64,000 nucleotides of DNA from Tritrichomonas musculus (GCA_039105265.1 JAPFFF010000009.1:2418001-2482000); one strand, 5' to 3'; shown: positions 1-10,166, numbered from the stretch's first letter. Made by a program: numbers and translations. Notes: a model not told the origin generated them from the letters alone.

Positions 1-747
1 AATTTAGATGTATCCTTTCAATTTATTACCGTAACAAACTTTTTGAGTTAAAAAGGCTTTTATTTATTGAATCTCCCAATTCAAAATAATAGAATTTTGT
101 GAGAATTATTATAATTTTACAAATCATATGATTCAACCTTATATCAATTATTTTTTCTTTAAAGTAATTATTTTAAATTAAAAAACATCTTTTCGAAAAT
201 ATTTTCGATAACAAGAAATATAACGATCCAATTCAATAGAATAAATGAAAATCAGTTAACACCTTTTTGATGTTTTTTTGTTTGTTAATTTCAAATTTGA
301 CAAATACTTTTTTCAACTGAGTTGTTTAATTTAGCATTAAACTTAACAAATAATACTAATAATAAATTGTAGCCCGATCACTATATGAGATGACCATTTA
401 TTATCACAATTATATATTTGCTTGTTTCTCATTTGATATTGAGTTTAATACTATTTTTATTTTAAAATTAATTTAAATTATAAATAATAAATATATATCT
501 TTATTATAAAATAAATAAATATTTAATATTATTGCATAAATCAAATTTTTTATTTTAATTGAATTAATTAATATAAATACTCTATTTATCTTTATATTTT
601 TTTGATATTATTGATTAATAATTTAAATTCTATAATAATATTTTTGAAATAATGATTTTATATAATAATAATGCTAATTTAATAAAATAACCATCATTTG
701 GTTAATTCTTACTGGTCAAATTCAAAAGTGGCGCATTCTTTTCTCAT
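1..747. other. AT-rich spacer
   Basis: There is no credible reading frame here. The DNA is almost pure A/T from about 430 to 690. An ACTTTTTG copy (reverse of the CAAAAAGT motif that recurs in this window) lies at 38-45. The last bases before the first gene carry an initiator-like TCATA. Confidence 0.6.
743..747 (+). promoter_or_regulatory. Initiator-like element (TCATA) at the first gene
   Basis: TCATA directly abuts the ATG at 748. Trichomonad core promoters use an initiator of the form TCA(+1)YW placed within about 20 nt of the start codon, so this would give an almost leaderless mRNA. The match is short, and in AT-rich DNA it is only supportive. Confidence 0.4.
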
Positions 748-1662
748 ATGAGTGGTAAACCAAATAATCCTAAATCTGATCGTCTGGAATCAATGCAACA
801 TGCCAGCACAGTTCAAGAAGAAATGTTTGAAGTTCAGACAATAAATGGTATAATATTTCAACGTGAAACTAAACCCGTTAAAAATTTAGATATTGTTCGA
901 TCAGTCACATTTTTTCCAACAGAAATAGAGACAATAAATACAGAAAGTGGCCAAAAGATGGCTTATTTAAATTCATTAAGATGTGTCAGCATGTATTCAG
1001 TTTATAAACTTGATATGATGACTATGAAGTTATTTCTTCATTCTCGCCACAAAGTCATAACAATGAAACTTTTGCCTTTTGAATCGCTTAAAATGACTGG
1101 GAAAATATATCAAAGTAATAGAATGCCTTTTTGTTCATCATTATCTCTCACCTATAGTAGTAAGTTTCTCAATCTTAATTGGTACATATCTGCAAAAGGT
1201 TTTAGCTCACTTAGCTCTATGACATTAAAAGCTCACATTGGCCGTCCAATTTTTTCTGTTGGATTTCAAATTCTCAATCAAATTTCATTTCCTTATCAAT
1301 ATAGCTTTTTAATTAATCATGTATGGGGCGAAAATGCAATTTTATGGGCACTAATACATGATACTACTAATATTCAGTATGCTATGAAAATGAAGAAAAA
1401 ATTAACTGACAATTGGACTGCTGGCGTTTCCTTCCAAACAGATAAAAATTTAATTAGTTCAATGACTGTCTCTTGGATGGCAAAAATCAATAATTCTGTA
1501 ATTCATTCTGCTTTCAATACAAACGGCTTAGTTAAAACCAAATTTTCGCATAGACTTAATCCATATTTTAGATTCGGTTTGACAGCGTCAATATCTCATC
1601 CCGAAAAACGCTATCGATTTGGCGTTCTTATGTTATGGGATACACCAGATAAAGATGAATAA
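748..1662 (+). CDS. Tom40/porin-3-like beta-barrel protein (probable hydrogenosomal outer membrane)
   Basis: This 304-aa protein has a polar, charged N-terminal segment (about 1-45) followed by alternating polar/hydrophobic strands to the C-terminus and no helical membrane segment, as expected of an eukaryotic porin/Tom40 barrel. The last strand (about 288-299, RYRFGVLML) resembles the beta-signal used for SAM-dependent insertion, with a Gly followed by alternating large hydrophobics. Length fits Tom40 or VDAC (280-360 aa). Trichomonads carry several divergent Tom40 paralogues in hydrogenosomes, and that is my preferred reading. The sequence is too divergent for me to separate Tom40 from VDAC-like proteins by eye. 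The ATG is preceded by an initiator-like TCATA. Confidence 0.5.
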   Translation: MSGKPNNPKSDRLESMQHASTVQEEMFEVQTINGIIFQRETKPVKNLDIVRSVTFFPTEIETINTESGQKMAYLNSLRCVSMYSVYKLDMMTMKLFLHSRHKVITMKLLPFESLKMTGKIYQSNRMPFCSSLSLTYSSKFLNLNWYISAKGFSSLSSMTLKAHIGRPIFSVGFQILNQISFPYQYSFLINHVWGENAILWALIHDTTNIQYAMKMKKKLTDNWTAGVSFQTDKNLISSMTVSWMAKINNSVIHSAFNTNGLVKTKFSHRLNPYFRFGLTASISHPEKRYRFGVLMLWDTPDKDE

Positions 1663-1816
1663 GTATATTATTGTTTATTTTTTTGCATAATTCACTAATA
1701 TTCTTAAATGATATTAGTAAAAATATATTAACTATTTTTTCTTTCTCTTTCTTTGCCTTTCATGCTTTCAATATTATTAGCCTTATGAATTTCACCATTC
1801 TATATAATTTTTTTCA

Positions 1817-2623
1817 ATGTCGAAGAAGCTCTGTATTTTGGATTTTGTTGGAACTTTGTACAATGGTTCATCTCTTTTTGAAGATGCAAGTAAATTTTGT
1901 TCTTCAATAAAATCAAAAGGATACGAAATTATCATATATAGTAACTCGTCTTTATTAACAAAGCAAACCATTTTTGATAATTTACATAAATCAAATATTA
2001 ATAGCATTGATAATGATCATATTTATACAATTAGCTCACTGACAATTTCTCAATTAAAAAAAGATAATGTACACAAACTATTTTGTATCTGCTCAGATTT
2101 ATTTAAGGAAGAATTAATAAAAGAAGGATTTGACGTATATCGTTCAGAAGATCATAAGCAAGATTCAATTTCAGAAGTACCTTTAATTGATGGAATAGAA
2201 GCTGTTGTTGTTGGAACTGATCCAAAATTTAATTTTACAAAAGCAGCTCTTGGTACTCGGTATGTTATTGAAAAAAAAGCTAAATTTTATTCAATTGGTG
2301 GTGATCGTCGCTTCTTTGAAAATTCGCATTATTATCCAGGCTCATGCTCACTTTCAATGTCTATTCAATCCCCAACTTCTGTTGATCCAATTATTATCGG
2401 TAAGCCTGATGTGGAAACGTATAAACAGGTTTTTGATTTTACAGTATATGACGATATTTTAGTTGTTGGTGATAATATCGAGACAGATATTGAATTTTCC
2501 AAACGGATTGGAGCAAAATCTGCTCTTGTTTTGACTGGTGTTACAAACAAAAAAGATAATTTAAGTGGTATAGAATTAGTTTGCAATAATCTTGAGGAAG
2601 TATTGAATGCGGTTTTCAAGTGA
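1817..2623 (+). CDS. HAD-superfamily hydrolase, class IIA (NagD/p-nitrophenylphosphatase-like)
   Basis: The 268-aa protein has all four HAD motifs in order. Motif I is LDFVGTLY (Asp9), motif II is the Ser/Asn in IYSNSS (about 40-45), motif III is the Lys in IIGKPD (about 193-198) and motif IV is VVGDNIETD (about 216-224). Class IIA order and length suit a small-molecule phosphatase of the NagD/4-nitrophenylphosphatase type acting in the cytosol. The oddity is motif I: the usual DxDGT has Val at the second Asp (DFVGT), which normally serves as general acid/base. Activity may therefore be altered or lost, although phosphonatase-type HADs also lack that Asp. The ATG follows an oligo-T stretch ending in TTTTCA. 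Confidence 0.8.
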   Translation: MSKKLCILDFVGTLYNGSSLFEDASKFCSSIKSKGYEIIIYSNSSLLTKQTIFDNLHKSNINSIDNDHIYTISSLTISQLKKDNVHKLFCICSDLFKEELIKEGFDVYRSEDHKQDSISEVPLIDGIEAVVVGTDPKFNFTKAALGTRYVIEKKAKFYSIGGDRRFFENSHYYPGSCSLSMSIQSPTSVDPIIIGKPDVETYKQVFDFTVYDDILVVGDNIETDIEFSKRIGAKSALVLTGVTNKKDNLSGIELVCNNLEEVLNAVFK

Positions 2624-3010
2624 TTCTAAATCATTAAATGTACTAAATTCTATATTTTTGAATTTTTAATGTTCAATGATTTCATCATTCAAGAAGATTG
2701 AGTGCTTACTTGATCGAAATATTTGCTTCTGAAATTGAATCTTGCTTTTATGAATAGCGATATGATAAAGAAATATGGTTAAATTTAAAAATACAAAAAA
2801 TTCCTTGTTCATTTTAAATCAATTAAAATGAGTTTGATAATTCATTTAGTTTTATTTATGCTTTTTTATTTATATTTATACACATCTCTTTTTGAAATAT
2901 TTAACAGATGAGCAAAATAATATATTATTATTAATAGTGAGATATCTCTATTCATGATAAAAGAACAATATTAAATGCTTTACAAAATGGAGACCGTTTA
3001 AAACTACAAA
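2624..3010. other. Spacer
   Basis: AT-rich spacer without a usable reading frame. No repeat or RNA gene was seen. Confidence 0.5.
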
Positions 3011-3583
3011 ATGCAAGATAACCTAACTCATCAATTTAAGGATATTCTAACTGATCTCAACGAAATAAAGAAATCGTTAGATCCAAGCAATCTTGATCCA
3101 GCTAATTTAAATTGGGAGAATTTTCTTAAAAAAATGCCAACACTATCAATTCGTTTTCAAGATATTATTAAAAAAATCTCGTTGCTCAGATATTATGTTG
3201 TTTATCCAACAAAGCCTGAATCTCCTGACCCAAAAATTAATACAGATGCGCTTCTTTGTGCCAACGATATTCCAGAATTAAACTCTGAAAATGCTACATG
3301 CAAGCAGCGTTACCAAGAAGCAATCAATGATCTTGGTCTTGAAAATTCATCCGCTAAAGAGAGAAAAAGTAATTTAGAAATACAAATTTCTGATCATAAT
3401 TTGGTTTGTCAAAACGCTGATAATATGGCAAATGATCTAATTAGTGCATATAAGTTAACAGCAGACAATGCAAGCTTCGTTCCAACTGCTAAACTTAAGC
3501 CGCCTCCTTTTGATAGCATTTATGCAATGTACAATGGAAATAATAAATTGCCAGTACCTCCACACATTTCATCTAGGCAATAA
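3011..3583 (+). CDS. Mediator subunit 8-like protein
   Basis: This 190-aa protein begins with an amphipathic, probably coiled-coil helix (1-25, TDLNEIKKSL). Next comes a segment of the form LNWENFLKKMPTLSIRFQDI, a loop with YVVYPTKPESPDP and then ALLCANDIPEL. The order matches MED8: a helix, an L-x-W-x-x-x-L stretch, hydrophobic helices, an 'aliphatic-P-x3-PD' loop and a 'P-x-x-L' motif. The second half has a helix near 130-155, then a proline-rich tail. MED8 sits in the Mediator head and contacts TBP and other head subunits. Trichomonads are known to have divergent Mediator subunits. The match is to a pattern and not to catalytic residues, so a generic coiled-coil protein remains possible. 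Confidence 0.45.
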   Translation: MQDNLTHQFKDILTDLNEIKKSLDPSNLDPANLNWENFLKKMPTLSIRFQDIIKKISLLRYYVVYPTKPESPDPKINTDALLCANDIPELNSENATCKQRYQEAINDLGLENSSAKERKSNLEIQISDHNLVCQNADNMANDLISAYKLTADNASFVPTAKLKPPPFDSIYAMYNGNNKLPVPPHISSRQ

Positions 3584-4004
3584 GATATATGTTTTCTTTG
3601 TTTCATCATCAAATATTCGGCATTGAATGATTTGATTTCGAATATTAATAATATTCCACAATATTACTTAGGATACTTTATAGAACTATTTAAATGTGAA
3701 GTTTTTAATTATAAAAAAATGTTTTATTTTTGGAGTAACTCTAAATTTATTTTAATTTTTCATCTTTAATTTCAAAAGATTAGGATAGATTTGAAATCTA
3801 TCTCAAAAGATTATTAATTTATATAATAATATCTTTGAAGTATTCAGTAAGGTTTATTTTACAACAAAACTATTTAAGAGTGGGAATATATTACACGGTA
3901 TAATTCTTTAAAATTTTCAATTAACGTACAAAAAAACCGTCTTTGTTCTTCATGATTCACAAAAATTTAAACTATTATTTGAATCAAAATCAATCTATAG
4001 ATAA
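3584..4004. other. Spacer
   Basis: AT-rich spacer. No reading frame, repeat or RNA gene was recognised. Confidence 0.5.
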
Positions 4005-5591
4005 ATGACCGAAACGCCAGTCCCAGAAATTTTAAAACGCACTTCGCGCGATGGTACGAAAATTAGTTATACGATTGAAAAGCAAATTGGTTCAGGTGGT
4101 TTCGCTGTTGTTTATAGTGGTCATGAACATCCTTCTAACCGTCCTGTTGCTATCAAATGTATTCCAAAATCACGAATTGCTGATCCACGAGTTAAAGAGA
4201 AGTTGATTAGCGAAGTTGAAATTCATCGTTCTCTTCATCATCCAAATGTTGTCGAATTCCGCGGCGTTTTTCAAGATGATAATTATGTCTATATTCTACT
4301 TGAATTTTGTCCAAATGGCACCGTTCTTGATATGCTGAAGCGACATATGCCATTTGATGAAGCAACTGCGTCAAATGTTGCCAAACAAGTTCTTCAAGCT
4401 CTTGTTTACCTTCATAAAAATAGAGTTATACATAGAGATCTTAAGTTACAGAATTTTTTGCTTGGTACAGATAATGTACTCAAAGTTGCTGATTTTGGCC
4501 TTTCTGCACAACTTGAAGATGAAGATGATAAAAGAATGACGATTTGTGGAACTCCTGGATATTTATCTCCAGAAGTTATTGATCATACAGAAGGGCAAAC
4601 CTATTCAGTTGATATATGGGCAACTGGTGTTTGCACATTTCTTATGTTAACTGGTAGACAGCCTTTTCAATCTAAAGATAAACGTCAGACATATCATAAA
4701 ATCAAAGAAGTTAACTATAGTTGGCCAAAAGAGCCCAAAATATCAGAAGTTGCACGTAACTTTGTCGATTCAGCTTTGCAGCGCGATCCATCTCTTAGAC
4801 CATCAGCAGAAGCTCTTCTCAATCATCCATTTATTCTTCGTCAATCTCCTAATCGATCTTCTGTATCAACATCAAGATTAAACGAAAGTAATAACAATAT
4901 TAGCGATAATGATAACGGCGATAATCATGGAAATCATAACAATGGAAATCAAATGCCCAAATCAGTTTCGTCTCCTGCCCCTGTGAGACAACAACTTCCA
5001 ATGTCAGGAAATTCTTCTGGTATTCGCCTTCCTTCATATTCAGTTCGGATATGGTGGGATTATTCGCATAGATATGGTTTAGCATATTTATTACATAATC
5101 ATGTTACAGGTGCATGCTTTAATGATGCATCAAGAATCCTAATGAATCCCGATGAAACTTTAGCTCAATATTGGGATTCTCCTCAAACGCCACGTCCTGA
5201 AATTATTTCAATGTTAGCGATAGATGATTCACCTTTAAAGAAAAAGTTGCTTCTAATCAAGCACTTCGCAAATGAGCTCAAAGCAAGAGCAGGCCAAATG
5301 TTAACACCCCCTTTAAAAATTAATATGCCTACAGATGTCATCGCTCATGTTAAATACTGGGCTAGAACTAAAGATGGAGTTTTGTTCAGAATGGCAAATC
5401 GAGACATTCAAGCAAACTTTAGAGATCATACAAAATTGTTTATTGAGTCTCAGTCAAAGAAAATGTTTTTTGCTCAAGGAAATGGTGAAGTAATTCAACT
5501 CCAACTTTCAGACTTAAATAATCGTGAAAAATACCATGAAGTTAGAAAAAGGTTTGCATTAGTCAAAGAAATGGCAAAAAATTTGGTGTAA
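4005..5591 (+). CDS. PLK: Polo-like kinase (PLK1 type) with two polo boxes
   Basis: The 528-aa Ser/Thr kinase has a catalytic domain at about 22-277. Visible parts are the glycine loop GSGGFA (29-34, the PLK-type Gly-Gly-Phe-Ala), catalytic Lys51, HRD at 143-145, DFG at 163-165, an activation Thr179 in MTICGTP (equivalent to PLK1 T210) and SPE at 188-190. A low-complexity Asn/Asp-rich linker (about 290-330) follows. Polo box 1 starts at about 345 with IWWDYSHRYGLAY, where Trp350 corresponds to the phosphopeptide-binding Trp414 of PLK1. Polo box 2 (about 445-505) keeps the pincer His475 and Lys477 in FRDHTK. All residues needed for catalysis and phosphopeptide docking appear intact, so this should be an active mitotic/basal-body kinase. 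PLK4/SAK is less likely because both canonical polo boxes are present. Confidence 0.95.
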   Translation: MTETPVPEILKRTSRDGTKISYTIEKQIGSGGFAVVYSGHEHPSNRPVAIKCIPKSRIADPRVKEKLISEVEIHRSLHHPNVVEFRGVFQDDNYVYILLEFCPNGTVLDMLKRHMPFDEATASNVAKQVLQALVYLHKNRVIHRDLKLQNFLLGTDNVLKVADFGLSAQLEDEDDKRMTICGTPGYLSPEVIDHTEGQTYSVDIWATGVCTFLMLTGRQPFQSKDKRQTYHKIKEVNYSWPKEPKISEVARNFVDSALQRDPSLRPSAEALLNHPFILRQSPNRSSVSTSRLNESNNNISDNDNGDNHGNHNNGNQMPKSVSSPAPVRQQLPMSGNSSGIRLPSYSVRIWWDYSHRYGLAYLLHNHVTGACFNDASRILMNPDETLAQYWDSPQTPRPEIISMLAIDDSPLKKKLLLIKHFANELKARAGQMLTPPLKINMPTDVIAHVKYWARTKDGVLFRMANRDIQANFRDHTKLFIESQSKKMFFAQGNGEVIQLQLSDLNNREKYHEVRKRFALVKEMAKNLV

Positions 5592-6213
5592 GTTTATTTA
5601 ATTTTATTTATATTATATATTTTGTCCGGTTTCGTTTTTGAGTGTTTTTGAATACAAAATCCATACTTTCTTGTGTATTGGGATGTTTTATAAATATTCT
5701 TTTATTCAATACTCAATTATAAAATATTATCTGCCTTTTTTGTTTTATTATTCTAATGATTAAATATTGCTTGCTTATCTTAGGAGTGTTATGTTATGAT
5801 TGGTGATTTTTTATGTAGTCAAAGAGTCGTGGAAATAGTTCAAAATCTTTCATCAAATCGAGAATTATTTTATCAAAGAAATTCAATGATATGTATGCTT
5901 TTTCCACTCAAAAGGTTTTCATATCTCGTTTACTAATTAAACTTTTTGATTGAAAATTTTATTTTATAAATGGTCAATCTCGAGAATGGAAATTTTATAT
6001 GAAATAATATTTTTAATGTTTTAAGATATACCTTTTATAAACATATAAAATTTGGTGATTTATAAAAATAATTTTGGTCAAATTCAATTAATTCAAAAGT
6101 TAGTATCTGGCCATTTATTTTCTTTGCCAAAAAGAAGATTTAAATTTAATTGAATTGAAAACGATTATAAATACTCAATTTTCTGATAAAATTTCTTTTT
6201 CTGGCCATTAGTC
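5592..6213. other. Spacer upstream of the DnaJ gene
   Basis: AT-rich non-coding DNA. An ACTTTTTG copy lies at 5941-5948, about 280 bp upstream of the next ATG. Nothing else was recognised. Confidence 0.5.
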
Positions 6214-6222
6214 TTTCATAAT
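6214..6222 (+). promoter_or_regulatory. Initiator-like element (TTTCATA) of the DnaJ gene
   Basis: TTTCATAATT precedes the ATG at 6228 by about 10 nt and fits the trichomonad initiator TCA(+1)YW, with the A at 6218. The predicted 5' untranslated region is about 10 nt, normal for this group. Confidence 0.5.
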
Positions 6223-6227
6223 TTTTT

Positions 6228-7487
6228 ATGGTTGTAGACACCAAACTTTACGATCTTCTTGGCGTTAAGCCCGATGTTAGCGAACGTGACCTCAAGAAAG
6301 CTTTCATGCAAAAGGCCCGTGAACTTCACCCAGATAAAAATCGTGACGATCCAAACGCAACAGAAAAATTCCAACAAGTAAATGAAGCATACGAAATTCT
6401 CAAAGACCCACAAAAGAGACAAATATATGACCAAGCCGGTGTTGATGGTTTACGTGAAGGAGCCGGTGGAATGGGAGGTTTTGATGATATTTTATCCCAT
6501 CTTTTCGGAATGGGAGGAATGGGAGGCGGTTTCCGCACAAGGCAACCCCGCCGTCAAAGGACACAAGATATTGGTCACAAGATCAACGTTACCCTTGAAG
6601 ACCTTTATAATGGTAAAGAGGTTACTCTTCGTATTAATCGTGATGTTATTTGCCCAGATTGCAATGGATCTGGCTGCCAAAAAGGAAAGTCTCCAAAGAA
6701 GTGCCCAGATTGCCAAGGAAAAGGACAAAAAGTTACCGTTGTACGTATGGGACCTATGATTACCCAACAAGTTGGCACTTGCCCAACTTGCCGTGGTACA
6801 GGTGAATCAATTGACCCTGCAGATAAATGCAAGAAATGCAAAGGTAAGAAAGTTGTTGACGAAAAGAAAACAATCGTTGTTCATATTGAACCAGGTATGG
6901 AAGATGGCGACAGAATTCCATTCATTGGATGTGCTGATGAAGCACCAGGCGCAGATACAGGTGATTTAATTGTTATGCTTAAGCTTAAAGATCATGATCA
7001 CTTCTTAAGAAAGCATGATGATCTTCTCATGATGAAAAATATTACACTTAGTGAAGCACTTCTTGGAACAACATTTGTTCTTAATCATTTAGATGGAAGA
7101 AAGTTAGTCGTATCTACACCACCAGGCCAGGTTATCATTCCAGACTCAGTTAAAGTTATTGAGCATGAAGGTATGCCACAGAGAGGAAATCAATTTGAAA
7201 AAGGAAGATTGTTTATTAAATTTAATGTTGCTTTTCCAAAATCGTCACAATTAACTGAAGATTTCAAGAATGCATTAAAGGCTTGCCTTCCACCACCAAA
7301 TGAGGTTGCTGGAATTGACTTAAATGATGATAATGTTTATCAAGTTGGCATGAAAGATTCTGATCTTAAACAATTCGAAAACTCTAAGTCAACATATCAT
7401 CAACGTCGTGGTGAAGCATATGATGCACGTGGTGATGACGATGATGATGAGCGTGGTGGAACATCTGCTCAATGTCAGCCAATGTAA
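6228..7487 (+). CDS. Type I (class A) DnaJ/Hsp40 co-chaperone with C-terminal CaaX box
   Basis: This 419-aa protein has the full class A layout. The J domain (about 5-70) has HPD at 34-36, followed by a short Gly/Met/Phe-rich linker (about 77-102). A zinc-finger domain (about 137-215) has four Cys pairs (CPDCNGSGC, CPDCQGKG, CPTCRGTG, CKKCKGKK), the last one lacking the usual second Gly. Two beta-domains and an acidic Asp tract near 405 follow. It ends in CQPM, a CaaX box like those of Ydj1 and DNAJA1, predicting farnesylation and membrane-associated cytosolic Hsp70 work. Pro at the second aliphatic position is unusual for CaaX processing. Codon use is richer in C-ending codons than neighbours, consistent with high expression. 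The initiator-like TCATA sits 10 nt upstream. Confidence 0.95.
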   Translation: MVVDTKLYDLLGVKPDVSERDLKKAFMQKARELHPDKNRDDPNATEKFQQVNEAYEILKDPQKRQIYDQAGVDGLREGAGGMGGFDDILSHLFGMGGMGGGFRTRQPRRQRTQDIGHKINVTLEDLYNGKEVTLRINRDVICPDCNGSGCQKGKSPKKCPDCQGKGQKVTVVRMGPMITQQVGTCPTCRGTGESIDPADKCKKCKGKKVVDEKKTIVVHIEPGMEDGDRIPFIGCADEAPGADTGDLIVMLKLKDHDHFLRKHDDLLMMKNITLSEALLGTTFVLNHLDGRKLVVSTPPGQVIIPDSVKVIEHEGMPQRGNQFEKGRLFIKFNVAFPKSSQLTEDFKNALKACLPPPNEVAGIDLNDDNVYQVGMKDSDLKQFENSKSTYHQRRGEAYDARGDDDDDERGGTSAQCQPM

Positions 7488-7600
7488 TTTATTCGATTTT
7501 TAAATAAATAATTCTGGCTATTATTACTTAAAATTTACTTTTCATATTACATTTATTAACATTTATTTATATTTAGTTTATAAAAAAATATTTTTTTTTA

Positions 7601-7682
7601 CAGGCTACGCATTTCAAAAGGGCCCTTTTAACGGATATTTGACCATAAATTGACCTTTAAAAGTGCTAAAATGCGCAGCCTG
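7601..7682. repeat. 82-bp fold-back/MITE-like element
   Basis: The left end CAGGCTACGCATTTCAAAAG is mirrored by the right end AAAATGCGCAGCCTG, giving a terminal inverted repeat of about 15 bp with one or two mismatches and a further AAAGG/CCTTT match inside. The length of 82 bp is typical of a very short non-autonomous element or a strong hairpin. No target-site duplication was evident. The rest of the DnaJ-to-TRAPP spacer (7488-7942) holds only an unsupported 67-codon frame. Confidence 0.6.
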
Positions 7683-7942
7683 TGATGATTATCAGAAAGA
7701 CACTAGCAAAATTGCGTTCAAATGCATGCATTATGCAAAACTTTGCATATTCAAGCATTATTGCTTTCAAAATAAATATAATAGAATCAAAACAAAACAA
7801 GTTTATTAAGATTACAATATATATGCTTCTAGTCATACTGGCTTATAATAAGTATTATGAAACAAGATACAAAGTCTTGAAATGATTTTCAAAACATTAT
7901 ATAATTAGCCATGCAGGTAAATATGAAAGTAAAAAATGGTTT

Positions 7943-10129
7943 TCAAGAAGCTACTGGATATGAAATAAAAATAGTTGGGTTTGCAGACCAATAGCAGTAG
8001 TCCCAAGATTGGGCAGATTTTATTGTTATTTCTGGGAAAGTCAGTGATCCATGCGCCAAAGGGAAGAATTTGAGTGATAATTCTGCAGGATCATATGGGA
8101 AGAGACCAATTTGAGTACTCAAGGTTCCTGCCATCAAAAAATCCTTTGTTGGCTTAATATCATAAACGATTTCTAGAGGTGTTTCCGACACATTTGTCAT
8201 TTTGATTGTAAGTTCGCACATTTCAAATTGAGATCCACGAGATGGAAAATCGAACTCAACATGCAGCTTAAGCTTCTCAATTGATATCAATTTTTGATCA
8301 TTTGATACATTAACAGTCTTGTTTCCAGATGTGTTATCAGTAATTAGTGGAATAATTGTATTACAACTACTCCTACTAAAATTGCTTTTACTACCTCTAC
8401 CAGTTAAACCAAGTTTGCTATTTTTTTTTGTATTGCTACTACTATTAGTATTATGAGCACTGCCCTTTCTTGGAATGGCGTTAGTGTTGGTCGAAATGTT
8501 TAAAACTGATTGATTTTTTTTGTTAACAATGACATTTTCGCTACTTGGAACTTTAAATACATAAAGATGAGTTCCTTTATAAATAGTTGAATGCATAAAG
8601 TATCGAATGAGTAAAGTTCCTAAGTTAATAGATTTAATTGGCTTTTTGCCTGTAGAAAACTTCGTAAAGGCTGAAAAGCAATCATTTGGCTCAAGAACAA
8701 TTGGAAGATTAATGATCGGTTTTTGAAAAGAAATAGCTGGATCATCAATAATATTATTTTCATATATATCTGAAACATCTAAGTCAACATTAGATAATCT
8801 TTTCCGAATATATTCTTCTTCTTCTTCTTTATTTTCTTTTTCGGGAACAATTTCAAATGATTTGATTGTTATTGGCCATGGGCAATTTGACATAAATTCT
8901 GTCAATATTGAATATGATGACTCAGTTAGTAGAGGCGTTTTCTGAACATTAACTTCTGTTCGGCAAGATGATGATTCATTAAAAACTTTGGCTTTAAGAA
9001 TGAATGGAAATTGAAACTCTAGAGGGAGATCTTGTCTTGTATCCTTTCCACTTTTACCATCTCTTTGATAATGCCATTTAAGTTCTAAATTGATTTCCTT
9101 TGGCGTAGGAGAAAAAGCATAAAATGTGAGATTACATTCTTTAAATGGTTTTTCGGCATCAATTGTAACATCTTCCATTTTGCCAGACATGTCATAGTTG
9201 CGTGAAACGAATGTATCTTTTTGATCGCAAGTTACACTAAGGATAATACTATATCCTGCAAAATCAGATGTAGAAAATTTAAGATGAATGGGAACTGGAA
9301 CGCCAACGAATCCGGGTTGAGAATAATTAGCTATTAAAGAACATCCTATATCTTTTGGCTCTATTCGAATTTCTTGTTGCCTATTTGAAAATTCAGAACC
9401 TTTGCCTTTTAATTCAATACTAAAAATAAGTTTAACTGAATTGATAATAAGAATTACATCAGTCAAAACTACATTTGTTGCATTGTTGTTTAACTGATCA
9501 GAAAGGCAAACAGATGATCTATAAAATAATCTTTTATTTGGAACAATTGCCTGATGCTGAGCAATCATTAACATTTTTGGTTTATTTTGAAGCGAATAGT
9601 TATCATTATCATCAAAGTTACTGTTATTTGTCGTTTTGCTATAATATTGAACTGCAATGGAGGCATCTCGAATTTCTTTTGGTAGATTACTAATAATTGA
9701 TACTTTGACTTCAGCTGGATCCCCTTCAAAAACGATTTTTTTACTAAATGACGCGTTCACTTTTAAAAATGTATTTTCGTTGTTGGGGCATTTAAGTGAA
9801 ATGTCATGCGGTAGCCATTGAACAGCATCTTTTTTGTCAACGGAATAAAAGGTTTCAATCCATTCATCGAAGTAGCTATCAGGAACGTAGGGGAGATAAT
9901 TTGGGGAGAAGCATATCGATGACTCTTGAAACCATAATTGATAAGATTTTGTTATCTTTCGTAAGACAACACTGTGAATATACTTGAGGCGAGCAGAAAG
10001 AGAATAAAATGAATTAAAGTCTGGGGGATTGTTTTCAAATTCTTCTTTAATTTCTTGATACCTATTTTGTTTAAAAAGTTCGTTGATATTCCTAAGGAAA
10101 TGGGTATTTTTATATTTTTCTTTGCTCAT
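7943..10129 (-). CDS. Probable TRAPP-II/III subunit-like protein (TRAPPC10/11 'gryzun'-like C-terminus)
   Basis: The 728-aa protein has no membrane segment or catalytic motif. The N-terminal about 120 residues are helical. Residues about 125-380 and 430-728 read as beta-sandwich (Ig-like) repeats, with stretches such as VFEGDPAEVKVSIISNLPKE and FVGVPVPIHLKF. These resemble the beta-rich C-terminal domains of TRAPPC10/Trs130 and TRAPPC11, where a 'GxPVxLxV' strand and a final aromatic 'W..W...P' strand are usual. A low-complexity Ser/Asn/Lys segment (about 545-600) interrupts the last third. If correct, it is a membrane-trafficking tether/GEF subunit. It could instead be another beta-sandwich trafficking protein. 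The ATG at 10127-10129 has an ACTTTTTG motif about 38 bp upstream. Confidence 0.35.
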   Translation of the reverse strand: MSKEKYKNTHFLRNINELFKQNRYQEIKEEFENNPPDFNSFYSLSARLKYIHSVVLRKITKSYQLWFQESSICFSPNYLPYVPDSYFDEWIETFYSVDKKDAVQWLPHDISLKCPNNENTFLKVNASFSKKIVFEGDPAEVKVSIISNLPKEIRDASIAVQYYSKTTNNSNFDDNDNYSLQNKPKMLMIAQHQAIVPNKRLFYRSSVCLSDQLNNNATNVVLTDVILIINSVKLIFSIELKGKGSEFSNRQQEIRIEPKDIGCSLIANYSQPGFVGVPVPIHLKFSTSDFAGYSIILSVTCDQKDTFVSRNYDMSGKMEDVTIDAEKPFKECNLTFYAFSPTPKEINLELKWHYQRDGKSGKDTRQDLPLEFQFPFILKAKVFNESSSCRTEVNVQKTPLLTESSYSILTEFMSNCPWPITIKSFEIVPEKENKEEEEEYIRKRLSNVDLDVSDIYENNIIDDPAISFQKPIINLPIVLEPNDCFSAFTKFSTGKKPIKSINLGTLLIRYFMHSTIYKGTHLYVFKVPSSENVIVNKKNQSVLNISTNTNAIPRKGSAHNTNSSSNTKKNSKLGLTGRGSKSNFSRSSCNTIIPLITDNTSGNKTVNVSNDQKLISIEKLKLHVEFDFPSRGSQFEMCELTIKMTNVSETPLEIVYDIKPTKDFLMAGTLSTQIGLFPYDPAELSLKFFPLAHGSLTFPEITIKSAQSWDYCYWSANPTIFISYPVAS

Positions 10130-10166
10130 CTTTTTATCATAAAAAATATAAGATCATATTCATGAA

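Noticed and set aside
7682-7885. 67-codon plus-strand frame after the DnaJ gene
   Set aside because: Low-complexity Lys/Ile/Tyr composition typical of chance AT-rich frames; it overlaps the end of the 82-bp fold-back and no domain was recognised.
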